Source: Siniperca chuatsi (taxonomy: Eukaryota; Chordata; Actinopteri; Centrarchiformes; Sinipercidae). From it: DNA of 64,000 nt. Of the stretch, positions 43,770-58,502 are shown piece after piece (the stretch's first letter is position 1; each line of letters opens with the position of its first letter). The stretch lies in contig NC_058058.1 in assembly GCF_020085105.1 (NCBI RefSeq), positions 1,630,751 through 1,694,750 on the forward strand. The letters run 5' to 3'. Below the pieces are notes generated by a model. That model was not told the DNA's origin and did not search any database. It saw only the letters and a program-made list of their open reading frames with translations. Made by a program: the position numbers and the translations under genes.

Positions 43770-46700
43770 TCCCTCAGTCAGACTGAACAGAAACTGAACT
43801 GCCTGCTGCAGCTGGAAGCTACTGCAGAGACTGATACAGTTCACTGAGGACACACACACACACACATGTTTGTTTCACTGACCCCGTGGAGGACAGTCAC
43901 TGACATAATGCTTTCCCTAGCCCCTTACCCTAACCATAACCTAATAGTAACCTGTACCCTAAAACCAAGTCTTAACCCTCAAAAAGCCGTCTCCACCCAC
44001 AGGGACCTCAATTTCTGTCCCCACAGTGACCCCATGGGTTAGTGTGTATTCATGTTATAGTCCCCACTGGGATATAAAAACAAGAAACACACACATACCA
44101 GTTTTCCTCCTGAAGTTCAAACAGTCCACCTTAACAACCTGAAGAGACACAAACCAGATTCACAACATGTGAAACATCAACGTCCACACATCACACTGAA
44201 ATCTCAGGACACTGAAGCTCCATATCTGCAATGCAACAAATGTTTTCTGTGGCAGAAACACTGACGCTTCATAAACATAATGTATTCTGTGCCACAATCC
44301 ATACAGTACATGTCACTGAAAAAACTGATTGTTTACCAAACGCCTCTTATGTCCCCTCATACGTCATCACAACAGCTGTGTGTGAATAGAGAGACAGTTT
44401 TTGAACAAAAGAAAGTGTTTCGATTTAACCAACTAATGAGTTTGAGGCCTTGATGCTCCTCTGAGATTTGATCTTATTAAAGGTGTGTATAGTTTTATAT
44501 AATGCACTTATATACATTAGAATGGTATTTAAACAGTTCACACCTGATTTTACTGCCACACTGACAGATTCATTATGTGCCTGTGTGTCCAAAATGTGCA
44601 CAGACATGGGTCAAAGACTCTGTAGAGGTACACAAGTCCTCTTCAAGGTTTTGGGTTTGTTTTCCATCTAAATTGTAGAAATTGCATGAAAAGCTGTAGG
44701 TGCATTATTCTGTATTTTAGCTCAAATGAGGCCTCAGAGGAGGGATGGTGGTTGAGGTCAAGGGCATCGAGTTTGGTAGGGACGGTATGGACATGTCCCT
44801 ACCAATATCCAGCGACTACTGAAATGTCCCTAGCAATAACTTTGCTACATGCCTCACAGTGGTTTGGTCCACTGCCTACCTATGTACCTTTTTTACCGCC
44901 AAAATATTTAATATGAATACAACTGAATCTTTTGTGGCAGAAAGGGCTGTCTCTGCCCCCATGGGCATTTTTAGACCCTTTTTAGGGGGGCTGAAGCACA
45001 CCTAAATTTCATCTCATGCACTGTATGCTGGCAAATGGTTTAATGCTTTTTGGTGTATAAATATTTTGACATATAAATACTGTGAGCCCCACAGCTAAGA
45101 AGGTGGGCGTTTGTGCTGTGAAATGGTGAAATATGGCTAAATTAGGGGGTGAGTAAGTGAGGAGCTGTCCATATTACTGAAACGAGCGAGGAGATCGACA
45201 GACAGAACACGTCACTTAGTTCGGTTTCTTAGCCTGCTCACTTTTCGTGGTTGTAAATACTTTCTGTTAACGTTAGTTTACGTTGTTTGTGTGGGTCATA
45301 GAGTTATCGCAAAGTTGATTTAAGACTTAGATAGTCTCTGGTTATAGTTCCATGGTGTGAATAGTTGTTAGCTGAGATTATCGGCTAATGTTAGCTCTCT
45401 GAGCTAGTCTGCTTGCATTGCACACTTGCCAGCTAACGAGCTAACTGATGCCCTTTATTACTTTAATTAAAGTACTGTCACAGTGTTTCCTATTCTGGTA
45501 TATTTACAGTACATGTATGGACAGTGAATTGAAGCATTGGAACCACCTTTCTCTGTTCTGATCTGTTTAAGATTCAGCATGATTTTGCAGAGGCAGTAAA
45601 GACGTTGGCTACGCTAAAGCCCTTTTTCAATTTCATATATAACCCTAAAGAAATGTCTGTTTTTCCACAGATGGATGTATGAATTTTTTTTTCCACAAAA
45701 CAGCCAGGTTCAGGTGAGAGAGTAAGGTCAAAATGATGTTACTTCTAGTAACACTTACTTCTGTATTTTCTAGCTGCATACAATATGTTTGTGTGTGATT
45801 GTTAGTGCAACGAGGGAGAGAGGAGGATATAGAGAAAGAGGACAGAGAGAGAGAGAGGGAGAGAGCAGGAAGAATCAGGTGAGAAAGTGGACAGATAGTG
45901 AAGTTAAGATTGGATCTGTTCAGTCTCGTTAGGAGCTGAGCCCCACTAAAGGTCTGATCCTAGAATCGCCCCTGGTTTGGACACATACAGTCGATGTCTT
46001 CACAGGTCCAGAATGTTGGACCCGATCTGCATTGGATGTATGGTAAACCTAACTGAATCTGACATTCACCAATTACTTTTTTTAAAAGCGAGATCTGATC
46101 TGAAGGGGGCTCGAGCACAGCCAGACCTGACACGAATAGACCCTCATAGAGAGATAACACCAGCACCGGCAGCAGCATGATGAGCTATCAATTAACAAGC
46201 ACTCGTGGTCAAAAAGAGCAGCAATACTTTAGACTAATAATAATGTCCTGAGTCAGAGAAACTCATTTCTAAAATATTATATTTTTATATGCTTCAAAGA
46301 CTAATTTATATAAATAATTAAAATCCTGTTTTCACCTCCTGGACCAGCAGATAGACAGAAGATACATTTATGTACCAAACCAAATCAAAGTAATAGTGAT
46401 TAATAGTAAATTTTTAAATAAAGTTACTGTTTTCCTAGAATACTTCCTCTTGCTGTGATTATGACGCACTGCACAGCTGTTTGTCATCTACACATAACAA
46501 GTAATTCCATGTCTCCTACTATTGACCAACCACAGCATGGAAAGTCTTAACAGCAGAGGACCCAGGATGGAGTCTGGGGGGACGCCAACATTATAATTGA
46601 CCGTAGCTAATGAATGTTGACCAAGTGAGACAACATCACGTCTGCCTGACAGATAAGGACTGAACCAGTTTAACACTGTGACACAGAAGGCAATATATCT

Positions 46701-47270
46701 CTGCAGTCGATGTAGACGTTTACTGTAACTTACTCTTCTAATGACAGCAATTAAATACAAAATATATATTTGATATTTTCTTATAATCTATATTTAATCT
46801 CACGTCTTTTACAACATTAATAATGTTTGGTCCAGTGTTGTGGTGAGTAAAAAAGGTAAAAATAACATTCTGTAAAATTAAGTAAGTTGCTTAAAAACTA
46901 CTTTTCAGTTTCAATTACCTGAATGTGCATCTTCACTGTAGATTCTGTATGATTTGTAGTGTAGCGTGTGACTGCTGTCTTGGCCTATTTATGTTGTCTG
47001 TATTCTCTTTATTGACCTAATGCTGTTTTCATGCTGCCCTCTTGGCCAGATCTCTCTTGAAAAACAATTTATCACAATAAGACATTTACATGATTTAGTA
47101 AATGTTAAAGGAAAGCTTACTTCAAAAGCTGAATTTGTAAATATTACACAGCATCCTGAGTTTCTGTTAATCAACATGAGGATGATTCAAACAGCCAGCG
47201 GTCCCAGCACTGAGGAGGAAACACCATGATATGTTGAGGACAGCTACAGTTCACTGACTCTGTGTGTTTG
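43770..47270. repeat. VA4-VB4 spacer (type Y)
   Basis: CA-tract insertion (43865-44085), type-Y DNA element (about 44955-45976) and LINE RT remnant on the - strand (46488-46760, reading ...FSPYLSGRRDVVSLGQ). No gene. Confidence 0.6.
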
Positions 47271-47367
47271 CATATCTGTCCTGCCTCTCTGCTCCCAGCC
47301 GTTAAGAGGCCAGTGTTGATCAGTGGCTGTCCAGGCCTTTCAGAGCCACTGACACGCCGGCAGCACA

Positions 47368-47935
47368 ATGATGATGTCACTGATTCCACTGCTGGCCACC
47401 CTGGGGCTCCTTGTTCAGGGTGAGACTCTCTTCTGAAAACTTTGCTTCAGGATGCAACCAGGTTCACCACAATGATGTTCTGCTGTGATGGAGAAACACT
47501 GAAACGAGCAGCATTTACCTTCTTCCATCTATTCTCCATGTTAAAGAAATGAGACTCTTCTGTTTGGATGCTGATCATCTTTCTCCAAGCTGGATTTGTC
47601 TCAATAACCCTTCTCCTCTTTTTCATGTTTTCCAGGTTCATCAGGACAAATCGTCCTGACTCAGTCTCCTGGATCTCAGTCTGTTGTTCCAGGACAGACT
47701 GTCTCTCTCAGATGTAAAACCAGTACGAGTGTTAGTAGCTGGCTGAGCTGGTACCTTCAGAAACCTGGAGAAGCTCCTAAACTCCTGATTTATACAGCTA
47801 CAAGCCATCCATCTGGAGTTCCAGGTCGTTTTAGTGGAAGTGGATCTGGAACTGACTTCACTCTGACCATCAGTGGAGTTCAGGCTGAAGATTCAGGAGT
47901 TTACTACTGTCAGCAGAGTAACAGCTACCCGTTCA
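47368..47935 (+). CDS. IgL V gene VB4
   Basis: Leader 47368-47419, V exon 47636-47935, open. Short CDR1 ([14 protein letters not shown]), [19 protein letters not shown]. The RSS nonamer is ACAAAAATC instead of ACAAAAACC; heptamer and 12-bp spacer are normal (47936-47963). Confidence 0.92.
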
Positions 47936-47963
47936 CACAGTGATACGTCGTCGTACAAAAATC
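47936..47963 (+). other. VB4 recombination signal, variant nonamer
   Basis: CACAGTG 47936-47942, 12-bp spacer, ACAAAAATC 47955-47963. Confidence 0.9.
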
Positions 47964-48895
47964 TCCCTCAGCTGGAGAGGAACTGATCTGACTCAACAGC
48001 TGCACTGAAGCTAAAACATTAGAAGCGTCTCTGAAAGAAAACGATTGAAATGATTGTGTTAAAAAGTTATATTTTTATTGTGGAAATATTTTTCATTCAA
48101 TTCAGCAGAGTATTTTATTATTGCTGACTAACAGTGTTTGAGACATTACCACACTGTTACAGTTTACTCAAACACTGTTTTACAGCAAAGTTTCAATCAG
48201 GAAAAAAATGGTTCATCAAGGAATTGTAACACAAAACTCTGAATCATTTGTTCTGGAGAAAATGTTTAATCTTGGACTGATTTGTTGAGGCAACTTCTTT
48301 TTCAAACTCACTGAGAATACTGAATTAGTCAAGAAGAAACCAGAATTTAACACAAAGTAAGCAGAGAATTCAAACTGAAGGATACATAGGTTAATTAGCT
48401 ATTTAACACATTCAAGAAATGCATACAAAAAAACTGAAACAACACTTTAAAACAGTAATGTTCTCTTTAGACCCAAAACATTTTACATTATTGATGAAGC
48501 AGAGATATACACTCAGTGTCCACTTTATTAGGTACACCTGTAAAGCCTAATGCAATCCAATAGAAGCTTTCTGCCATAAAGTCTAACTCAGTTTCAAGAT
48601 ATTTATTGTCATATACACAACAATTACAGTGAAGTAGTCATTAGCAGTTGTCTTTTTTAATTAATTTTTTTAGTTCTCAGACTCCCTCCAAGAATGCTCA
48701 ACGAAAATCATGCAAGTAAAAGAGAATTGAAAATATAAAATAGTGCAGAAGTAAATATATAGGAATATAATATGATATATATATTCTATATAATATAATA
48801 CTGTGGTAGGCAAGTGTACAGTAATGATAAAATGAATAAACTGTAATGTATGGGTAGATAAAAACAAGATTTTAGACAGGCAGTACATTCATGTC

Positions 48896-48899
<4 letters not shown>

Positions 48900-48951
<52 letters not shown>
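48900..48951. repeat. (TA)n tract at the LINE 3' end
   Basis: About 50 bp of alternating TA directly after the short 3' UTR of the LINE fragment on the - strand. Confidence 0.95.
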
Positions 48952-48955
<4 letters not shown>

Positions 48956-48956
48956 A

Positions 48957-50148
48957 ACTTTGTCATTCACCCTCCGCGGGTGGTCTCGTCCCTGAGAGCT
49001 CGGGTCCTCTACCAGAGGCCTTGGAGCTTGAGGGTTCTGCGCAGTATCTTTGCTGTTCCCAGTACTGCACTCTTCTGGACCGAGATGTCTGGTGTTCTTC
49101 CAGGGATCTGCTGTAGCCACTCCTCCAGTTTGGGGGTCACTGCCCCTAGTGCTCCGATGACCACGGGCACCACTGTTGCCTTCACCTTCCAGGCCTTCTC
49201 CAGATCTTCTCTGAGCCCCTGGTACTTCTCTAGTTTCTCATGTTCCTTCTTCCTGATGTTGCCATCGCTTGGTATCGCCACGTCAACCACAACGGCTTTC
49301 CTCTGCTGTTTGTCAACCACCACGATGTCAGGCTGGTTCGCCATTACCATTCTGTCAGTCTGGATCTGGAAGTCCCACAGGATCTTGGCTCGGTCATTCT
49401 CTACCACCTTTGGAGGTGTTTCCCACTTTGACCTCGGGGTTTCCAGTCCATACTCAGTGCAGATGTTCCTGTACACTATGCCAGCTACTTGGTTATGGCG
49501 CTCCATGTATGCTTTTCCTGCCAGCATCTTACACCCTGCAGTTATGTGCTGGATTGTCTCAGGGGCCTCTTTGCACAGCCTACACCTTGGGTCTTGTCTG
49601 GTGTGGTAGATCTGGGCCTCTATTGCTCTGGTGCTCAGGGCCTGCTCCTGTGCAGCCATGATGAGTGCCTCTGTGCTGTCCTTCAATCCGCCCGCTCTAG
49701 CCATTGGTAGGATTTCTTGATATCAGCCACTTCAGTTATGTTCGGTGGTACATCCCGTGTAGGGGTTTGTCCTCCCATGATGGTCCTTCCTCCAGCACGT
49801 CTTCCTTTGTTCCCCATTGCCTGAGACATTCCCTAAGCACGTCATCTGTTGGGGCCTTATCTTGGATGTACTTGTGGATCTTGGATGTTTCATCCTGGAT
49901 AGTCTCTCACACTCACTAGTCCACGGCCGCCTTCCTTACGGCTAGCGTACAGTCTCAGGGTGCTGGATTTGGGATGGAACCCTCCATGCATGGTGAGGAG
50001 CTTTCGCGTCTTAACGTCTGTGGTCTGTATCTCTTCCTTTGGCCACCTTATTATTCCGCGCAGGGTATCTGATCACTGGCAGGGCGTAGCTGTTTATTGC
50101 CTGGGCCTTGTTCTTGCCATTGAGCTGACTTCTTGCCATTGAGCTGAC
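48957..50148 (-). mobile_element. 5'-truncated LINE with restriction-like endonuclease
   Basis: C-terminal part of a non-LTR retrotransposon. The open frame 49009-49704 has a CCHC motif (Cys41, Cys44, His53, Cys58) and PD...D (Pro125-Asp126, Asp141) in a beta-rich stretch. This is the hallmark of R2/R4/NeSL-type elements, whose endonuclease is C-terminal. Upstream, 49705-50110 continues coding with frame breaks (reading NSYALPVIRYPA-like and LTMHGGFHPKSS). Both ends abut (TA)n. A 19-bp tandem duplication (50111-50129 and 50130-50148) marks the 5' junction. The other clusters lack it. Clade name uncertain (Rex6/Dong-like). Confidence 0.85.
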
Positions 50149-50741
<593 letters not shown>

Positions 50742-51036
50742 CAAAGCAGTGCAGCTGGGTCAAAGTGTCTCTATTGACTGTAAGGCCAGTCCAAAAGCTA
50801 CTCAATACTCTGGTTCACAATATTTCCTGGCCTGGTACCAACAAAAAACCGGAGAAGCACCTAAACTTCTGATCTACGTAACATCGAAAGATTTTCTGGA
50901 ATCTCCTCCAGATTCAGTGGAAGTGGAGCAGGGAATGGAGTTGACTTCACTCTGACCATCAGTGGAGTCCAGGCTGAAGATGCAGCAGTTTACTACTGTC
51001 AGAGTTTTCATGCTATCAACAGTCAAGCTGTGTTCA
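50742..51036 (+). pseudogene. IgL V pseudogene VA5
   Basis: Leaderless. It begins at the same framework-1 point as VA3, fused directly to pre-C flank. One base is missing after codon LLIYVTS (near 50886), causing a frameshift before framework 3. RSS 51037-51064 is intact. Type-X flank follows. Confidence 0.9.
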
Positions 51037-51064
51037 CACAGTGAAAAAGCGTCGTACAAAAACC
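51037..51064 (+). other. VA5 recombination signal
   Basis: CACAGTG, 12 bp, ACAAAAACC. Confidence 0.9.
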
Positions 51065-54000
51065 TCCCTCAGTCAGACTGAACAGAAACTGAACTGCCTG
51101 CTGCAGCTGGAAGCTACTGCAGAGACTGATACAGTTCACTGAGGACACACACACACACATTTGTTTCACTGACCCCGTGTGGGACAGTCACTGACATAAT
51201 GCTTTCCCTAGCCCCTTACCCTAACCCTAACCATAACCTAATTGTAACCTGTACCCTGAAACCAAGTCTTAACCCTCAAAAAGCCGTCTCTACCCACGGG
51301 GACCTCAATTTCTGTCCCCACAGTGACCCCATGGGTTAGTGTGTATTCATGTTGATGTCCCCACTGGGATATAAAACCAAGAAACACACACATACCAGTT
51401 TTCCTCCTGAAGTTCAAACAGTCCACCTTACCAACCTGAAGAGACACAAACCAAATTCATAACATATGAAACATCAACGTCCACACATCACACTGAAATC
51501 TCAGGACACTGAAGCTCCATATCTGCAATGCAACAAATGTTTTCTGTGGCAGAAACACTGACGCTTCATAAACACAATATATTCTGTGCCACAATTCATA
51601 CAGTACTTGTCACTGAACAAACTGATTGACGACAGGCAGAAAATTTAATTTAGGTTTGGACACATACAGTAGGTGTCTTCTCAGGTCCAGAATGTTGAAC
51701 CCAATCTGCATCAAACCTGTGGCAGCATGGTGGCTCAGTGGTTAGTGCTGTCACTGTCGATGTCACAGAAGGTCCTGGGTTGGGTTCCCGTGCAGGGCAG
51801 GGCCTTTCTCTGTGGAGTTTGCATGTTCTCCCCATTATTGCGTGGGTTTCCTCTGGGTGCTCCAGTTTCCCCCACCATCAAACCATGTACGTATGTTTGG
51901 TTGATTCTCCTTAGAACTGGAGTACGTTTCCCGGTGCTGCACAGTGGCCGCACACTGCTCATAATACTTAGGATAGGTAAAATGCAGAGAAGGAATTTCA
52001 GTAGGTGTTGTATGATTATGTATGACAGTAATTCGCAACCAGGGGTACTTGCAGTGTTGTGCATGAATGCGTTCATTGAACGTGCTCACGCAATGTGCTT
52101 TATGGCACCCGGCATGCCGGTGATTTGGGTCACAGAATCTGATGGGTCATAGAGTTTTGGAACAACACATCAAGCTGAAGCATCTGACCAGTCTTGGGAC
52201 ATATCTGCGAGTGAATGATGATCCCAAGAAATCATTAACGAAGGGTAAGACCACGAGCCAACAGCTCAAGTCAAACTCAGCATTTTGTAATGGAAAAAAG
52301 GGAAGAAATGAATGTGAACTGGTTAATTTTCTGGTTCAAAATTCAAAATTGTGAACTATGAATGTGAACTAGTTCATTTTAATCTGTGTGAACTGAGCGT
52401 TGAGCGAGCTCTTATGAAGTGTGACCTTGCACAACACTGGGTACTTGTACCCCAGGGGGTACTTCTGCAGTTACCAGGGGGTACGTGGAAAGATTGCGAA
52501 GTAGCTCAACTAATTTGAAAAAACTGAAATTATGATTAGATTAAAAGAATTAATTTACATATTAAGGCAGCTGTAACACCTGAACACCACTGTACCTGTA
52601 GTAATTATGTAAGAGTGCATGAAAACTAGTTAGCAAGCGAGCAGAGAAGTCTAAACAGGTTCACTCTAAGTGGTAGAATGATGGCTGACCAAACCAACCT
52701 TAACAGTGACACTTCAACTGTATGAAAAAAATGTTGTAATAACATCCACTTATATATAATCAATAGTGTTACACATTTGGTACATGATAGGTGGGAATCG
52801 ATGAAGTGGTACGTGAGTTCAACTGACAGGGCTGTGGGGGGACCTTAGACCAAAAAGGTTGGAAACCACTGGTGTATGTGACCATGAATTTTGAGTGTGT
52901 GATTTGACCTACCTGAACTTGACATGCATAAATTACTGCCTGAAAAAGAGAGATCCGATCTGAAGGGGGCCCGAGCACAGCCAGACCAGACCAGCACCGG
53001 CAGCAGCATGATGAGCTATCAATTAACAAGCAGCCGTGGTCAAAAAGAGCAGCAATAATTTAGACTAATAATAATGTCCTGAGTCAGAGAAATTCATTTC
53101 TAAAATATTATATTTTTATATGCTTCAAAGACTAATTTATATAAATAATAAAAATCCTGTTTTCACCTCCTGGACCAACAGATAGACAGAAGATACATTT
53201 CTGTACCAAACCAAATCAAAGTAATAGTGATGTAATAGTAAACAATTTTTAAATAAAGGTTACTGATTTCCTAGAATACTTCGTCCTGCTGTGATTATGA
53301 CGTACTGCACAGCTGTTTATCATCTACAAATAAATAATTCCATGTCTCCTACTATTACCCAACCACAGCATGGAAAGTCTTAACAGCAGAGGACCCAGGA
53401 TGGAGCCTGGGGGGACGCCATCATTTATATTGGCAGTAGCTGATGAATGTTGACCAAGTGAGACAACATCATGTCTGCCTGACAGATAAGGACTGAACTG
53501 AATGTAGTTTAACACTGTGACACAGAAGGCAACATGTCTCTGCAGTGGATGTAGACAATTACTGTAACTTATTCTACTAATGACAGCAATTACAATCTAA
53601 ATATATATTTGATATTTTCTTATAATCCATATTTAATCTCAGGTCTTTTACAACATTAGTATTGTTTTGTCCAGTGTTGTGAGTAAAAAAGGTCAAATTA
53701 ACTTTCTGTAAAATTAAGTAAGTTGCTTAAAAACTACTTTTCAGTTTCAATTACCTGAATGTGCGCCTTCACTGTAGATTCTGTATGATTTGTAATGTAG
53801 CGTGTGACCGCTGTCTTTGCCTATTTATGTTGTCTGTATTCTCTTTATTGACCTAATGCTGTTTTCATGCTGCCCTCTTGGCCAGATCTCTCTTGAAAAA
53901 CAGTTTATCACAATAAGACGTTCACATGATTTAGTAAATGCAAAAGGAAAGATTTTCTTGACTTAAAAAGCTGAATTTGTAAATACTACACAGCATCCTG

Positions 54001-54110
54001 AGTTTCTGTTAATCAACATGAGGATGATTCAAACAGCCAGCTATCCCAGCACTGAGGAGGAAACACCATGATATGTTGAGGACAGCTACAGTTCACTGAC
54101 TCTGTGTGTT
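51065..54110. repeat. VA5-VB5 spacer (type X)
   Basis: CA-tract insertion (51160-51380), SINE-type repeat (51722-51890), hAT-like element (52026-52871), LINE RT remnant on the - strand (53324-53515). No gene. Confidence 0.6.
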
Positions 54111-54209
54111 TGCATATCTGTCCTGCCTCTCTGCTCCCAGCCGTTAAGAGGCCAGTGTTGATCAGTGGCTGTCCAGGCCTTTCAGAGCCACTGACACGCC
54201 GGCAGCACA

Positions 54210-54792
54210 ATGATGATGTCACTGATTCCACTGCTGGCCACCCTGGGGCTTCTTGTTCAGGGTGAGACTCTCTTCTGAAAACTTTGCTTCAGGATGCAAC
54301 CAGGTTCACCACAATGATGTTCTGCTGTGATGGAGAAACACTGAAACGAGCAGCATTTACCTTCTTCCATCTATTCTCCATGTTAAAGAAATGAGACTCT
54401 TCTGTTTGGATGCTGATCATCTTTCTCCAAGCTGGATTTGTCTCAATAACCCTTCTCCTCATTTTCATGTTTTCCAGGTTCATCAGGACAAATCATCGTG
54501 ACTCAGTCTCCTGGATCTCAGTCTGTTGTTCCAGGACAGACTGTCTCTCTCAGATGTAAAACCAGTACAAGTGTTAATAGCGGTGGTTACAGCTACCTCC
54601 ACTGGTACCTTCAGAAACCTGGAGAAGCTCCTAAACTCCTGATTTATCGAGCTACAGCCCGTCCGTCTGGAGTTCCAGGTCGTTTTAGTGGACGTGGAAA
54701 TGGACCGAGTGACTTCACTCTGACCATCAGTGGAGTTCAGGCTGAAGATTCAGGAGTTTACTACTGTCAGCAGGGTCGCAGCTTCCCGTTCA
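54210..54792 (+). CDS. IgL V gene VB5
   Basis: Leader 54210-54261, V exon 54478-54792, open. CDR1 [32 protein letters not shown]. Framework 3 reads [14 protein letters not shown], one residue longer than the [13 protein letters not shown] of other VB genes. RSS 54793-54820 is consensus with a 12-bp spacer. Confidence 0.92.
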
Positions 54793-54820
54793 CACAGTGA
54801 TACAACGTCGTACAAAAACC
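54793..54820 (+). other. VB5 recombination signal, 12-bp spacer
   Basis: CACAGTG, 12 bp, ACAAAAACC. Confidence 0.92.
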
Positions 54821-57026
54821 TCCCTCAGCTGGAGAGGAACTGATCTGACTCAACAGCTGCACTGAAACTAAAACATTAGAAGCTTCTCTAAAGAAAACTG
54901 AAAGAAAACTCATGATTGTGTTAAAAAGTTGTATATTTATTGTGGAAATATTTTTCATACAATTCAGCAGAGTATTTTATTATGACTGACTAACAGTGTT
55001 TGAGACATTATCACACTGTTACAGTTTACTCAAACAAGGTTTTACAGCAAAGTTTCAATCAGGAAAAAAAATGGTTCAACAAGGAATTGTAACACAAAAC
55101 TCTGAATCATTTGTTCGGGAGAAAATGTTTAATCTTTGACTGATTTGTTGAGGCGACCTCTTTTTTCAAACTCACTGGGAATACTGAGTTAATCAAGAAG
55201 AAACCTGAATTTAACACAAAGTAAGCAGAGAATTCAAACTGAAGGATAAATAGGTTAATTAGCTATTTAACACATTCAAGAAATGCATACAAACAACTAA
55301 AACAACACTTTAAAACAGTAATGTTCTTTTTAGACCCAAAACATTTTACATTATTGATGAAGCAGAGATATACACTCAGTGTCCACTATATTAGGTACAC
55401 CTGTAAAGCCTAATGCAATCCAATAGAAGCTTTCTGCCGTAAGGTCTACTTCAGTTTCAAGTCATTTATTGTCATATACACAACAATTACAATGAAGCAG
55501 TCATTGGCAATTATCTTGTTTTTATATTGTTAGTTCTAAAATGAATAAATAGTGCAGAAGTTAAAATATAGGAATATAATATGATATATGTATTCTATAT
55601 AATGTAATTCAATGAAATAAAATATAATACTGTGGTAGGCAGGTGTAGAGTAATGATAAAATGAATAAACTGTAATGTATGGGCACATAAAAACTGGATT
55701 TTAGACAGGCAGTCCACTGATATACATATATACTGTGATGGTTACACAGGTAGTATAAATAAATATATATATAGGACAAAGCTGAATGAGAGAGTGGAGA
55801 AACATATCAAATGCAGATGCTTCGGTGCACCAGTGCTCACTGAACTGTTTGGTGAGGATGAAAATGATGTGAATAAAATGCTCCGGCCTTTACAGTCACC
55901 AGATCTCAACCCAGTTTCACACCTGTGGAAGGTTTTGGACCAACGTGTAAGACAACGCTCTCCACCACCATCTCAATAAGACCAAATGATATAATATAAA
56001 CTCTCATCTTCAGATCTGTGTAGTGACGTCTGTGACTGTCTCTGATGCTGTATGTCCTTTTGTTTGTGTTTCTCTCTGCCTGCTGTACTCAGGTCTGTCT
56101 GATCTCAGTCAGATGACCTGATTAATAAAGGTTGTATATATAACTGAGGGAACATCTTGTGGAGGAGGTGTTCATCCCTCCAGTAGAGCTCCACAGACTT
56201 GGCAAGGAGCCCTGAAGCTGTTCTGGAGGCTCGTGGTGGCCTGACTCCATACTAACACACTTCATGCTGCCTTTAGTTGTCACCCAACTTTATATATACT
56301 ATATTTACTGCATTACTTGTTGTGTGTATATAATATATACATAGAATGTATATATGTATGGTATATATGTATATGTAATATGTAAATCAGTAAAAATTAA
56401 ATTCTTTCCTTTTGTCATCTCTTTTATTTATTCTGTACGGTTGAACTCTTCAGCAGGAAGCAGTATGGCAATATTTCAGGGTATAAATATGAAGATCATG
56501 CTACTCTTCTTTGGTAATGTACATTCTATGCCATGAGAGACATACTGCTTTTTATTTCAGATGTTTAAAATATTTTCATACTTATTTAAAAGAGATGATT
56601 GATGATTAATTAAAGTTTTCCTAACATGTGATTTTTGTTCCAAAGGTTTATTATTATAGACAAATCTGTAATGACTATAGCAGAATTCAGTTTCAGTCAT
56701 GAAGGCATTCATATCGAATGTGGCAAAACATTTTGGCCTTATACTACAACCATCACTATGACGGACTAATCAAACAATAGAAAACGAGATTTGTCTGATG
56801 GTATAAAAGTCTCTTAATATGAAGTATGTATATGGATATACATTATGTAATGTTAATCATTCTTTCTAAGAACGTTTCCAGAGAAATTACAGCACTTGTA
56901 AGAGTCAGTTCTTCTCTGGATTTCATACAGTCAATTGCATTGCACCATTTAGAGAAACTCATATATCTAAGTTTACTCTTGATTTAGCAAAAAAATTAAA
57001 CCAACTGATTTATGCATGAAAAACTC
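54821..57026. other. VB5-C3 spacer
   Basis: MITE-like end near 55370 and a Tc1 transposase remnant on the + strand at 55794-55979 ([19 protein letters not shown]). From about 56280 the match to the C1 and C2 flanks breaks up through many small insertions. Confidence 0.6.
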
Positions 57027-57177
57027 TTTATTATCTGGAAACACTGAAATAACATTGAAACATTGCAACAAGCTAGCTAGTAATATTATTATTGGAAACA
57101 TGTCAAATAAAGAGAGCTCAGTTGCAGAGTGCAGAGTGAGAGCAGTATCAGAGTTAAACCAGTAAACCAGTAATAGG

Positions 57178-57526
57178 TCAGGACTGGGGACACTGGTCTC
57201 TCCTCAACTTTGAATCTCTCAGAGCGGAGTCTGGGGAGCCCCAAAAATGGCTCTGTACAGGTCACCAGAGCTTCACCTTCCCCACTGGTCTGCAGGAGCC
57301 CCGGGTGCTGCTCCAGCTGTAGTGGCCGGGGTCCTTCTCCAGCACCCTGGGCTCCTGCTCTCCTCCCAGCTGCTGGCTGCTGCTGCTGCGCTGCCGTCCA
57401 CCTTCCAGGCCAGACTCCAGTCTGAGGAAGCCTCGGCCGTGGCTGTGGGCACATGAGCGTGGCCTTCCCGCGCACGGCTCAGCTCGCTGGAGGGGGCAGC
57501 ACCCGTCCAGGTGGGACGGGCATCAC
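57178..57526 (-). pseudogene. IgL constant exon C3, disrupted
   Basis: Recognisable copy of C1/C2 (Ser-run, WKVDG region, acceptor ctaggtgatg) but with many 1-4-nt insertions and substitutions, so no continuous frame. The same damage affects non-coding neighbours, so this may be poor sequence rather than a true pseudogene. Confidence 0.75.
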
Positions 57527-58502
57527 CTAGGAGACACCAACATCAGCTTAGGAGGACCCAGGGACCACACAGCTGTCAATCAACTTCCCAGAATACTTGA
57601 GACAGCTTTACTGTGTGAGAGTGGATTTTCTCCTCTAAGGAGTTTCTGTCAGATGGTTTTCTGCTCCTGAGTCACTCACTCACATTGTTCTTCACTTCCC
57701 TTTAAGAAACCACTCTCATGCATATCCAGCACAGAAAGAGTCCACTCATATGACCTGAAAGACATCAAACTACACTGGGAAATAAAAGAATCATATTTAA
57801 ACTTTAAAATACAAAAAATATTTTTTATATTACATTTGAAGAAAACATTGAAATCCGATTTTCAGTCATCTATGATTTCATTTAAAGTCCTGCTACATTT
57901 ATACAAACATATTTACTGTCAAATCTTCAGTCCAAAAGGGCAAAGAGTAATCTGGATCCTACTTTAAAGGACATTATCAGCCAAAAAATAACTTCATATT
58001 TGTAGGTCAAATATGTTCATCAGACAGATTTAAAAATACAAAATAGTGACTCAGAGAGAGAATTTAAGCCGTCATTATTTTCAAACTGAGGAGACATAAA
58101 GATGACATTTGAGCCATTTTAGAGCGAACATCAGAGATTTGGCAACATTTTTATCTTCATTCAGCCCATTTCAAAATAATTTTACTCAACTTGTAAAGCT
58201 TGGTTTGAGTACAAGGAGAATTAAAGTGTTGTTTAATCTTTCCAGTACAATTCAAGCTTCAAGACATTCCCTACAAATTAATAAAATGGAAAACATTTAA
58301 GATATAGTTCCAGTAAAGCTGCTTTGAGTTCAACCTTGGTGGTTAAAGAGGTGAGAAATGAATAGCCAAGAAGATTGGAGGTCTTTAAAGTGATTTAGGA
58401 TCAGCCCAGTGAAATTGGTATCTACACAAATGTATAGACACAGAAATACAAAGCCTAAACCTGACTGATTACAGATATTTTGTATTCTCATAGAAACTCT
58501 AC

